From positions 37,953,756 to 38,017,755 of the forward strand of contig NC_081832.1 of the NCBI RefSeq assembly GCF_030867095.1: DNA of 64,000 nt, given 5' to 3'. The first letter of the stretch is position 1. The number at the start of each line of letters is the position of its first letter. Position numbers and translations under genes: made by a program. Origin of the DNA: Alligator mississippiensis (taxonomy: Eukaryota; Chordata; Crocodylia; Alligatoridae). This document shows positions 55,913 to 64,000 of this stretch, one piece after another. Below the pieces are notes generated by a model that saw only the letters and a program-made list of their open reading frames with translations, was not told the origin of the DNA and ran no database searches.

Positions 55913-56302
55913 TCAAGGTCTGTAGTTTTTCTTGTAGTCTTGATGGAAATGATTTGATGGTATTGTTGAGTTTTTTTTGGTGAAAAGGGGAGTAAGATCT
56001 TCTTGTAGTTCTTTGTAGTAGGTGGTGTCAGAGAGCTGTCTGTTGGCTTCCTTTATGTAATCCTCACGGTTTAGGATGACTGTGGCTCCTCCTTTATCTG
56101 CTGGTTTTATTACTATTTGGTGGTTAGATCTTAGAGATTCTATGGCCTTTTTCTCTGGTAGAGAGAGGTTGTTGTGGTGGCGTGTGTTGCTGATTATTTC
56201 ATTGTTCATTCTTTCCTTGAAGCAGTCAGTGTAGCGGTGAAGTTTAGGGTTTCGTCCACTGCGAGGTGTCCAATGTGATTTTTTTTTTGGGCTTGTTGAC
56301 AT
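55913..56302 (-). pseudogene. Penelope-like ORF, N-terminal part
   Basis: The frame has LSLPEKKAIESLRSNHQIV followed by IKPADKGGATVILNREDY, then EANRQLSDTTYYKEL. This is the conserved region preceding the RT in Penelope-like ORFs. Coding text continues upstream (to about 56,860) in broken frames. Confidence 0.82.
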
Positions 56303-57060
56303 TGATTGTTTCCTGAATGTTGTCAGAGGATGAGTTGTTGTTGGGAGTGGGTTCAGTTTGGTCGTGGAAATATTCTTTGAGGAGCAGGTGTCGGAAGAAT
56401 TCTTCTAGTTCTCCACATTGAAGTATTTTGTTAGGGTATTTTTCTGAACAGATATTTAGGCCTGTGGAAAAGACAGATTTTTCAGTTTTGGTAAGCGTGT
56501 GTGTAGAGAAATTGATAATATTTGTGGGTTGGTTCCTGCTTTCAGTTTCATCGAGTCTGAGGTTGGGATGTTGTAAGGTGTTGATGTTGTTCCTCTGATG
56601 GTTGTTTTGTGGCTGGAGAGCTTGTTCTTGGAGTAATTTGTTCCATTTCTTCTTTTTATGTAGGATGAAGTCTGTAGAAAGTTTTTAGTAGTCTCTTTGT
56701 ATCCACTGTATATTGTCAGGGAACATGCATGGATTTCTGTCTTTTAAGTTGTTGTAGTATATAGTGATTTCTTTCCTGAGTTGGTCTTTTTTGGAGTAGA
56801 GTAGGTGAAGTAGATGATTTCTAATTTTCTGCATTCCACTGCTTCACTTATATGATATCTTATACCAGTCTTCTAGGATGGAGACAGATATCCCTTTCGG
56901 AAAGATAACTGAAACTGGGAGTAGGTGCCCTGCTTTAGGTTTTTTGTCATACATCCAATGTCTATATTTAGTTGGTCTAATAAAAGACGTTGGATTTACC
57001 CAAAGAACCTTGTCTGCCTGTGTCTTTAGACCAACACAACTACAACCTACACCCCTGCTT

Positions 57061-57452
57061 TAGGTTTTACATAACAAATTTGTGGTGGAGCTATGAATAG
57101 AAGTCAGATCTTTGTAGTTGTAAATCAAGTTTACTCCAAAAGTCAAATGTCCTTAGGTGATTTTTTTTCCTCAGAGAATTTAGTGCTATATAGTAAATCA
57201 AAGCTTCTGACTTCTGCACTTGTGAGAACTCAGCACAAACTCTAAATCTCAATTTGGTTACCAATAAAATGAGGTGATGGTAAAAAACAGACATGATGGG
57301 GATATGAGGAATTGTACGCACAAGGCATGCAGTGGGTAAATAAAAACAAGCAGGATTTTTATCAAGGCATAAGGCAATATCATTTAAATAGATCATTTAA
57401 ATAGAAGAAAAAAAATGAAAGATAAGATATCCTACTTTACACATAGACATTC
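57061..57452. other. AT-rich unassigned interval
   Basis: No recognised repeat or exon was found. Confidence 0.4.
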
Positions 57453-57460
57453 ACATATAT

Positions 57461-58649
57461 TATGTCTGTGTGAAATTTCGCTGCCAGTTTTGTTTCGATG
57501 TTGTTTCAACCCGTTTCAAGGTCAAAACAGCAAAACGAAATGGAACAGATATGGTCTAAACAGCCTCAAAACAAAAAGGGGCAAGTCAAAACGCTTCACT
57601 GTTTCGACGTTTTGCCCATAGGCTATAGTGGGGAAGGTCGAAGCAGGCTATAACTGTCATTTCTGGCCTGATTTGAATGAAACTTGCTAGCTACTGTGTA
57701 TTGAGCTGGTCCCTGAGTGAATCATGAGATTGATTGCGTAACACAGTAGCTAGCTAGGATAACGAGTTAATGAGCAAGGGTTAACACCTATGAAACCACA
57801 GACTAAGGAGAGGAAGGAATCAGTACAGAGCCGGGAACTGTTTCTGCCCCGAGACACAGATAGTTGCACAAGCACCCATGTCACAAGTTTTGCCTGTCAG
57901 CAGCAGAACTCCCCTGCACTGATCTCCTTAACAGCTGGCAGGCTTTCTGGCTGCAGCAGGGCCTAGCAGCTAGGCCTGCAGTAGTCCCTGTCTCTACCCC
58001 ACTTTGCCTCAAGACAGACACAGTTGCACAAGCACCCATGACACGAGTTTTGCCTGTCATCAGCTAGAGGTGCAGGGCCCCAAAACCCAGAAGCCCTGCA
58101 CCTATCTCCTTGAAAACTGGCAGGCTTCATGGCCTCAGCAGGGGCTAACAGGTCTGCAGCTTTTACTCTGCTGTGCCTTAACACACAGTGTCCACCCATG
58201 TTACGAGTTTTGCGTGTCCACAGTGTGAGGTACAGTTTCCCCCAAACCCCTGCACCTATCTCCTTGAAACTTGTCAGGCTTTGTGGCCTCCGCAGGAGCT
58301 AGCATGCCTGCAGTTTTGACCCAGCTGTGGCTTAACACATACACGTGACACAAGTTTTGCTTTCAAAATATTGGGGTGCAGTTTCCCTGAACCTCCTGCA
58401 CGTATCTCCTTGAAACTTGGCAGGCTTCATGCCCTCAGAAGGGGCTACCATTCCTGCAAGTTTCGTTCAAATCAAGCCGGAAATGACAATGTTATAAGCT
58501 GTTTTGTCCTTCCCCATTATATCCTATGGGTGAAACGTCAAAACAGTTTTGCCATTTCGACCCTGTTTCGATGGAACGGAACAGCTGTTTTGAATCTAAA
58601 CAAAATTCTGTTCCATCAAAATGGAACTCTGCCATTTCACACAGCACTA
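57461..58649. mobile_element. hAT non-autonomous element with ~200-bp inverted ends and internal tandem array
   Basis: Flanking acatatat (57,453-57,460) and acatacat (58,650-58,657) agree at 7 of 8. The ends are long inverted repeats: ctgtgtgaaat, aaacagc, ttttgcccataggctatag and ataactgtcatttctggcct at the left correspond to the complements at 58,440-58,640. The middle (57,840-58,440) holds about four units of ~130-165 bp, each with 'caagttttgcctgtcag...ctgcacctatctccttgaaa...ggcaggctt'. No transposase is encoded. Confidence 0.8.
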
Positions 58650-58800
58650 ACATACATATATGTATATAGCAGCTTATTGATACATTCATATACATATATG
58701 GCTGATACATTTACATACATACACATATATAGATATTCATACACATAAACATGACACACTCAAACTCACACAGATAGATAGTTCTGCAAGCGTTAAGATG
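58650..58800 (+). repeat. (TACATA)n-like AT-rich microsatellite cluster
   Basis: The stretch contains acatacatatatg, tacatatatgg and cacatatatagata repeats grading into cacaca and gatagata. Confidence 0.75.
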
Positions 58801-58917
58801 TTACCAGTCATCAGTTGCATGAGTCAGCTTGGTGGCCAGCCAAGCTGAACACGAGATTGGAGCTAGGTCTTCGTCGGACATGTTCTGATGCTCCTCTTCA
58901 AACTGACCTCTGATGCT

Positions 58918-60272
58918 CTAGGTCAGTCTCGCCTCCATCCTTGGCAAAGTCTTTGAAAAAATTATCAAGGCTCACATTTGTGAGAGCCCAGCAGGACAAA
59001 TTATGCTGAGGGGAAATCAGCACGGGTTCGTGGCAGGCAGATCGTGCCTGACCAATCTAGTTTCTTTTTATGACCAGGTTACAAAATGCCTGGACACAGG
59101 AGGAGGGGGGGTGGATGTCGTATACTTAGACTTCAGGAAGGCCTTCGATATGGTATCCCACCCCATACTGGTGAACAAGTTAAGAGGCTGTGACTTGGAT
59201 GACTACACAGTCCGGTGGGTGGCGAATTGGCTGGAGGGTTGCACCCAGAGAGTCGTGGTGGATGGGTCGGTTTCGACCTGGAAGGGTGTGGGCAGTGGGG
59301 TCCCGCAGGGCTCGGTCCTTGGACCGATACTCTTTAATGTCTTCATCAGTGACTTGGACGAGGGAGTGAAATGTACTCTGTCCAAGTTTGCAGATGACAC
59401 AAAGCTATGGGGAGATGTGGACATGCCGGAGGGCAGGGAACAGCTGCAAGCAGATCTGGACAGGTTGGACAAGTGGGCAGAAAACAACAGAATGCAATTC
59501 AACAAGGAGAAATGCAAAGTGCTGCACCTAGGGAGGAAGAATGTCCAGCACACCTACAGCCTAGGGAATGACCTGCTGGGTGGCACAGAGGTGGAAAGGG
59601 ATCTTGGAGTCCTAGTGGACTCCAAGATGAACATGAGTCGTCAGTGTGACGAAGCCATCAAAAAAGCCAATGGCACTTTATTGCGCATCAGCAGATGCAT
59701 GACGAACAGGTCCAAGGAGGTGATACTTCCCCTCTATCGGGCGCTGATCAGACCGCAGTTGGAGTACTGCGTGCAATTCTGGGCACTGCAATTCAAGAGG
59801 GATGCAGATAACCTGGAGAGGGTCCAGAGAAGGGCCACTCGTATGGTTAAGGGCCTGCAAACCAAGCCCTACGAGGAGAGACTAGAGAAACTGGATCTTT
59901 TCAGCCTCCGCAAGAGAAGGTTGAGAGGCGACCTTGTGGCTGCCTATGAGTTCATCACGGGGGCACAGAAGGGAATTGGTGAGTATTTATTCAACAAGGC
60001 GCCCCCGGGGGTTACAAGAAATAATGGCCACAAGCTAGCAGAGAGCAGATTTAGATTGGACATTAGGAAGAACTTCACAGTTCGAGTGGCCAGGGTCTGG
60101 AACGGGCTCCCAAGGGAGGTGGTGCTCTCCCCTACCCTGGGGGTTTTCAAGAGGAGGTTAGATGAGCATCTAGCTGGGGTCATTTAGACCCAGCACTCTT
60201 TCCTGCTTATGCAGGGGGTCGGACTTGATGATCTATTGAGGTCCCTTCTGACCCTAACATCTATGAATCTAT
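58918..60272 (+). mobile_element. CR1: CR1 LINE, 5'-truncated with intact RT C-terminal frame
   Basis: Starting in the RT (LASILGKVFEKIIKAHICES), the copy keeps an uninterrupted frame to the ORF2 stop at 60,187. The 3' UTR (ggacttgatgatctattgagg) ends with the CR1 octamer-like tail (ctatgaatctatcttctatg). The intact frame makes it the best preserved CR1 here, probably a comparatively young insertion. It lacks the endonuclease and 5' end. Confidence 0.94.
59003..60187 (+). CDS. CR1 reverse transcriptase, C-terminal 394 codons, open
   Basis: RT motifs in order: LRGNQHGFVAGRSCLTNLVS, VVYLDFRKAFDMVSHPIL (motif A), GVGSGVPQGSVLGPILFN (motif B), SKFADDTKLWGDV (motif C with the catalytic Asp pair) and FNKEKCKVLHLGRKN. 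After the RT come the CR1 C-terminal blocks RPQLEYCVQFWALQFKRDAD, RRATRMVKGL, DLFSLRKRRLRGDLVAAY and FRLDIRKNFTVRVARVWNGL. The listed start is simply the first Met; the true ORF2 start lies in the missing 5' part. No stops or shifts are present over this span. It cannot act alone without the endonuclease. Confidence 0.9.
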   Translation: MLRGNQHGFVAGRSCLTNLVSFYDQVTKCLDTGGGGVDVVYLDFRKAFDMVSHPILVNKLRGCDLDDYTVRWVANWLEGCTQRVVVDGSVSTWKGVGSGVPQGSVLGPILFNVFISDLDEGVKCTLSKFADDTKLWGDVDMPEGREQLQADLDRLDKWAENNRMQFNKEKCKVLHLGRKNVQHTYSLGNDLLGGTEVERDLGVLVDSKMNMSRQCDEAIKKANGTLLRISRCMTNRSKEVILPLYRALIRPQLEYCVQFWALQFKRDADNLERVQRRATRMVKGLQTKPYEERLEKLDLFSLRKRRLRGDLVAAYEFITGAQKGIGEYLFNKAPPGVTRNNGHKLAESRFRLDIRKNFTVRVARVWNGLPREVVLSPTLGVFKRRLDEHLAGVI

Positions 60273-61009
60273 CTTCTATGATGCAGGACAGACCCAAAGC
60301 CTTCTTTCTCTCACCCACCTTTTATAATAGCTGAAATTTTGCTGGGTCCTTTTCTGAGAAATTTCTGCTGAAGTCTGTGGTGCTGTGATGTAAGTCGCTG
60401 TGCTTTCCTGTACTTTTTCCAGCAAAGTCTGTGGTTACAGCGCTGTGGTTTTGGTAATGGATTCTTCTTGCTTTGGGTCTGTAACTTTCTTTGGAAGTCT
60501 TCAGCCATTAACCACGAAAGGTATTTATACATTTTGGTCATCTGGACCCCAAGAGAAACTATGTTACCATATGTATCCATACGTACGTTTACTCTCTGCC
60601 CAAGCATATTACATCTATCACATACACCATGTCTTTTCTTAAGCTTATTATATTTAAAGTATAAAAATAAAAACATCAAAATGGCTGTCATACTTAAGCT
60701 AAATAACATAAAACTAAAATGGAGTTCTAACTAAAGGTAAGTTACATAGTTGTTTATGTAATATAAAAACGGAATGGATATTAGTTATTCGAAAGGTTTA
60801 AATGATAAAGCAATAAATGATGTAAGTAATATAAAACTAAAAATGATAAAGCAATGAATGATTAATACAGGCGGTGTTTATAAAAGCAAAGTTAGCTTTA
60901 ACTCAACAGAATGTTATGCCCTATCCTAACATTGTGGCTCCTTGCCATGCATAACAGGAGGCACAATGTTTGGAATGGGCTTTAAAATTCCTCAAATCTC
61001 AATTGTGTT
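60273..61009. other. Unassigned, with an orphan minus-strand frame
   Basis: This is A/T-rich DNA with a local duplication (atgataaagcaat.aatgat at about 60,802 and 60,840). It contains the frame described in the next entry. No repeat family was recognised. Confidence 0.4.
60311..60709 (-). CDS. Orphan 132-codon frame with N-terminal hydrophobic segment
   Basis: The predicted peptide has a hydrophobic stretch near its N-terminus (MLFSLSMTAILMFLFLYF, residues 1-18). A CDRC motif, a basic polar body rich in Lys/Arg/Gln (KKRHGVCDRC, LCWKKYRKAQRL) and a basic C-terminus follow. I do not recognise it. It could be a chance frame, a decayed membrane protein or a piece of an unrecognised retroelement. 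It sits just past the 3' end of a CR1. Confidence 0.2.
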   Translation of the reverse strand: MLFSLSMTAILMFLFLYFKYNKLKKRHGVCDRCNMLGQRVNVRMDTYGNIVSLGVQMTKMYKYLSWLMAEDFQRKLQTQSKKNPLPKPQRCNHRLCWKKYRKAQRLTSQHHRLQQKFLRKGPSKISAIIKGG

Positions 61010-61790
61010 ACTGCTGGGCATACAGTGGGACTGGGGCTGTCCCCAGCCTGCTCCCATAGATTGGGCAGGAGGCACCTGTGTCCCAGGCACTGGGTCTGTG
61101 CCATAACCAATTTCAGTGCTCAGCTGAGCACCAGGATTGGGCTGGGGCAGCACCTGGTCTCCAACTAGGACCCAGGGCAGCTCCATGCTTGATCCCAACA
61201 CAGACATGAATCCCATGTATACTGCCTAGCTAAGCTATATGTGCACTGTTTAAAAGCTCAGAGCAGGCAACCCCAAGGTCGGGGAGAGCCTCTCTTTGAG
61301 TTCAGGTACCTGGAATTTTGGGAATGCACCATAAATGCAGCCCAATCAGGGTTGTACACTTGGTGTTTAAAAGCTCAGGGTAGGGAAACCTGAGATTGAG
61401 AAGAGCCTGTTCTCATTGTTGGGTTCCCTTGCCCCAAGCTTTTAAACACTGCATGTACAGTCCAGCTGGGTTGCATTCACAGTTCTTAAATCTGGGGCTA
61501 CCCTATGCCTGATCCCAGGGCTGGGGGAGGGAGGGGGAGTTGTTGTGTGCCGGACTCTGGGTCTGCCCTGTGCCCTATCCCAATGCTCAGCCAATCCTGG
61601 TGATTTGGGGAGGGGGAGTAGGGCTTTGCCTCAGATCTGGGGACTGCTTTTTTTGATACTGACGCCAGGGCTTCTCACATGCCCAGCACATTTGCAGCTA
61701 TATCTTACACCCCTCATGCATGTAAACCCTCCTTCCCACCCTCCTATGCCCTCTAGATGAGCTGCCTGAAGCTCTGTCCCCCTCCTGGCG
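61010..61790. repeat. Repeat with internal inverted and direct units
   Basis: The sequence gtttaaaagctcaggg (about 61,370) with ggaaacc is mirrored by gggttccc and ccccaagcttttaaac (about 61,422-61,447). The same ctcag-type unit also occurs at about 61,250. The segment actgggtctgtgcc...attgggc (about 61,089) is echoed at about 61,553. It is probably a non-autonomous DNA element. Ends were not resolved. Confidence 0.5.
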
Positions 61791-62323
61791 AGGTCGCATT
61801 CAGCACCCAGGGTTGGCAGTGCCTCCCCCATACGCCTTCCTCCCCCACAGCAGTTGTAAGTGCCCTGCTCTGCACCCCCTGTGATAGGTCAGCTGGGGAC
61901 CTCTCTCTGCAGGATGCCAGCAATCAGCTGCTTGTAGACATGTGAAGGGGCAGCCACACATGCCACACCCTCAAATAGACTAAGTACTTCTAACTTCTCA
62001 GGTTAGTCTAAGCTGCATAGTTTGAACCAGTAAACAAAGTGAGCAGACATTCACTTTTGATTCCAGAAAAGCAGCCACATACAGTGGCCCAGGCTAGGAG
62101 CTGGGGGGGCGCTAGAGCATGCCTCCTTGCTCAGCTGGAACAGACAGTTTGGGCCAAGGCTGGCTTGCCCACCCTGGGGGGGGAGCGGGGAAGACTTGCA
62201 GGGTGATGGAAAGCATCCTGGGAGGCTGGTAGACTGTGCATTGACTTGAATCTGAAGGGAATCTGTGACAGAAGTTCAGTAAATTGATACATTTAATCTA
62301 ATTCAGCTAAGTCTGATACTACA
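61791..62323. other. Unassigned interval
   Basis: No exon, RNA gene or recognised repeat was found. A short G-run lies near 62,178. Confidence 0.4.
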
Positions 62324-62439
62324 TTGGGGTGGGCAAAATCCGACCCGCGAGGCCATTCTATCTGGCCTGCAGGATCCCTAAAAAATGTAGAAAATTAATA
62401 TTTCTCTGCCCTTGGTTCTTGTAAAAAATGACAGGAACC
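62324..62439. mobile_element. hAT element end fragment
   Basis: The sequence ttggggtgggcaaaatccga, then cccgcgaggcc and ggcctgcaggatcc, is the classic hAT 'gggtgggcaaa...gcggcc' terminus, related to that at 12,791. It abuts the CR1 to its right, whose 3' part is missing at this junction. Confidence 0.6.
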
Positions 62440-64000
62440 CGATAGAGGGGAAGTATCACCTCTTTGGATCTATATGTCATGCATCTGCTGATGCACAATA
62501 AAGTGCCATTAGCTTTTCGGATGGCTTCGTCACACTGCCGACTCATGTTCATCTTGGAGTCCACTAGGACTCCAAGATCCCTTTCCACTTCCGTGCCACC
62601 CAGCAGGTCATTTCCTAGGCAGTAGGTGTGCTGGACATTTTTCCTCCCTACGTGCAGCACTTTGCATTTCTCCTTGTTGAACTGCATTCTATTGTTTTCT
62701 GCCCGCTTGTCCAACCTATCCAGGTCTGCTTGCAGCTGTTCCCTGCCCTCCGACGTGTCAACTTCTCCCCACAGCTTTGTGTCATCCTCAAACTTGGACA
62801 GAGTACACTTCACTCCCTCATCCAAGTTGCTGATGAAGACATTAAAGAGTATCGGTCCAAGGACCGAGCCCTGTGAGACCCCACTGCCCACACCCTTCCA
62901 GGTCGAAACTGACCCATCCACCATGACTCTCTGGGTGCGACCCTCTAGCCAATTCGCCACCCACTGGACTGTGTAGTCATCCAAGTCACAGCCTCTTAAC
63001 TTGTTCAGCAGTATGGGGTGGGATACCGTATCGAAGGCCTTCCTGAAGTCTAAGTATACGACATCCACCCCTACTTCTGTGTCCAGGCGTTTCGTAACCT
63101 GGTCATAAAAAGAGACTAGATTAGCCAGGCATGATCTGCCTGCTGTGAACCCGTGCTGATTTCCCCTCAGCATAATTTGTCCTGCCGGGCTCTCGCAAAT
63201 GTGAGCCTTGATGATTTTTTCAAAGACCTTGCCAAGGATGGAGGTGAGACTGACTGGCCTATAGTTGCCCGGGTCCTCATAGATTCATAAATGTTAGGGT
63301 CGGAAGGGACCTCAATAGATCATTGAGTCCTCCTTCCTCCCCTTCTTGAAAATGGGGACCACATTGGCCCTTTTCCAGTCCTCTGGGACTTGGCCCGTGC
63401 TCCACGAGCGTTCAAATATTCCCGCCAGTGGCTGTGCAATGATGTCGGCCAGTGCCTTCAGTACCCTTGGATGGAGCTCATCCGGGCCTACCGACTTAAA
63501 GGCATCCAGTTCTTCCAAGTGACTCTGCACCATCTCAGGGTCTACGAATGGTAGTCTGGCGCCTTGCTGCTGCCTCTCTACAACCCCAGTGAGAGACTTG
63601 TCTTGCCCCTTTCTTAGGAACACTGAGGCAAAGAACTCATTGAGGAGTTCAGCCTTGTCCTTCCTGTCCGTCACCAACTGCTTCTGCCCATTTAGTAGGG
63701 GTCCTATTCCTCCCTGGGTCTTCCTTTTACTCCCTATATATCTAAAAAACAATTTCTTGTTATCCTTTACTTGGGATGCCATCCTTAGCTCCATGGTAGC
63801 TTCGGCCCGTCTAACTGCCTCCCTACAAGCACGACCAGAGGAGGTATACTCCTCTTTGGTGATCTCTCCCTGTTTCCACTTTTTATGTGCTCCCCTTTTG
63901 TCCCTTAGGCTGCCCTGGATTTCTCTGGTCAGCCAAGGAAGACTTCTGGCCCCTTTCCCCCTTTTTCCTCGCATCGGGATTATCTCCCTTTGTGCCCGAA
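62440..64000 (-). mobile_element. CR1: CR1 LINE (linker and RT), 3'-truncated, runs off the right edge
   Basis: The minus strand carries the pre-RT linker (63,974-63,312: REIQGSLRDKRGAHKKWKQG, YTSSGRACREAVRRAEATME, FFRYIGSKRK, DELHPRVLKALADI, EDWKRANVVPIFKKGRKED). After a 49-bp interruption come the RT motifs (VVYLDFRKAFDTVSHPIL, SGVSQGSVLGPILFN, SKFEDDTKLWGEV) to VILPLYR. The catalytic FADD reads FEDD, and the DD pair itself is kept. The copy ends at a hAT-type terminus instead of its own 3' UTR, so its 3' part has been lost. Confidence 0.92.
63278..63326 (-). mobile_element. CR1: 49-bp CR1 tail inserted within CR1
   Basis: The text catagattcataaatgttag, then ggtcggaagggacctcaata, is the complement of the CR1 3' terminus as seen at 60,225-60,272. 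It interrupts the RT reading frame between GRKED and GNYR, and the flanking gtcct is duplicated (63,273-63,277 and 63,327-63,331). It is an extremely 5'-truncated retrotransposition event. Confidence 0.85.

Larger units (their letters stand above)
53990..57060 (-). mobile_element. Penelope-like element, nearly complete
   Basis: A ~3-kb retroelement of the Penelope-like class is read on the minus strand: N-terminal region (56,302-55,913), RT (55,673-54,897) and C-terminal GIY-YIG endonuclease (55,000-54,443), then a 3' UTR with a G-run (54,242-54,262). Its two outer ends carry inverted copies of one motif: gacaaggttccttgggtgaa with tcttttattagaccaat at the left, and its complement (ttggtctaataaaag, then acccaaagaaccttgtc) at 56,973-57,015. 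Such terminal repeat arrangements are known in Penelope-like elements. Frame changes between segments show it is inactive. Confidence 0.88.

Noticed and set aside
57840-58440. Regularly spaced repeated blocks that could suggest a CRISPR-like array
   Set aside because: The units are long, imperfect and lie inside a hAT element of a vertebrate genome; there are no short identical repeats with unique spacers.

Overview
The window looks like repeat-rich euchromatin from a sauropsid genome, most likely crocodilian, with turtle as the second choice. The basis is the mix of elements. CR1 LINEs dominate and carry the archosaur/turtle-type 3' tail (tcatagaa...ttggaagggacc). With them are non-autonomous hAT elements with 8-bp target duplications, a Penelope-like element, Tx1-group LINEs, Ty3/gypsy elements of the Gmr1 type and retroviral-type LTRs. 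No bacterial or organelle features are present. The species call is inference.

Layout. 1-0.8 kb: CR1 3' end. 1.9-8.6 kb: two adjacent same-strand copies of a Tx1-group LINE, each with its 5' end but no reverse transcriptase. 8.6-15.3 kb: low-complexity DNA, a CR1 scrap, a long imperfect palindrome (11.2-12.0 kb) and a 1.3-kb hAT element with a perfect target duplication. 15.3-22.4 kb: a probable solo LTR, a LINE ORF1 fragment, an inverted-repeat DNA element split by a MITE and another solo LTR, and hAT pieces. 23.5-30.6 kb: a three-layer nest, in which a hAT transposase relic is split by a CR1 that is itself split by a 3.6-kb LTR element with matched 693-bp LTRs. 30.8-39.3 kb: a solo LTR, an inverted repeat, CR1 scraps and a decayed Gmr1-like gypsy element followed by a second gypsy fragment.

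39.6-40.45 kb is the only clear host-gene signal: a CpG island with an NRF1-type site and a Kozak ATG followed eight codons later by a perfect splice donor. Two exon-like 105-bp blocks at 45.46 and 51.07 kb have good splice sites and stay open in the same phase. Together they suggest a nuclear gene for a mitochondrial protein that runs rightward out of the window. I do not recognise the gene.

40.8-64 kb, largely inside or beyond the proposed introns: hAT elements (three with 8-bp target duplications, two of them one base off perfect), a head-to-head pair of Penelope tails, a 2.6-kb CR1 split by a solo LTR, a nearly complete Penelope-like element, a CR1 with an intact 394-codon open frame, and at the right edge a CR1 into which a 49-bp CR1 tail has jumped. 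Apart from the proposed gene, nearly everything recognisable is mobile DNA, and its nested insertions give relative ages. LTR elements and LTR relics are treated here as fossils.
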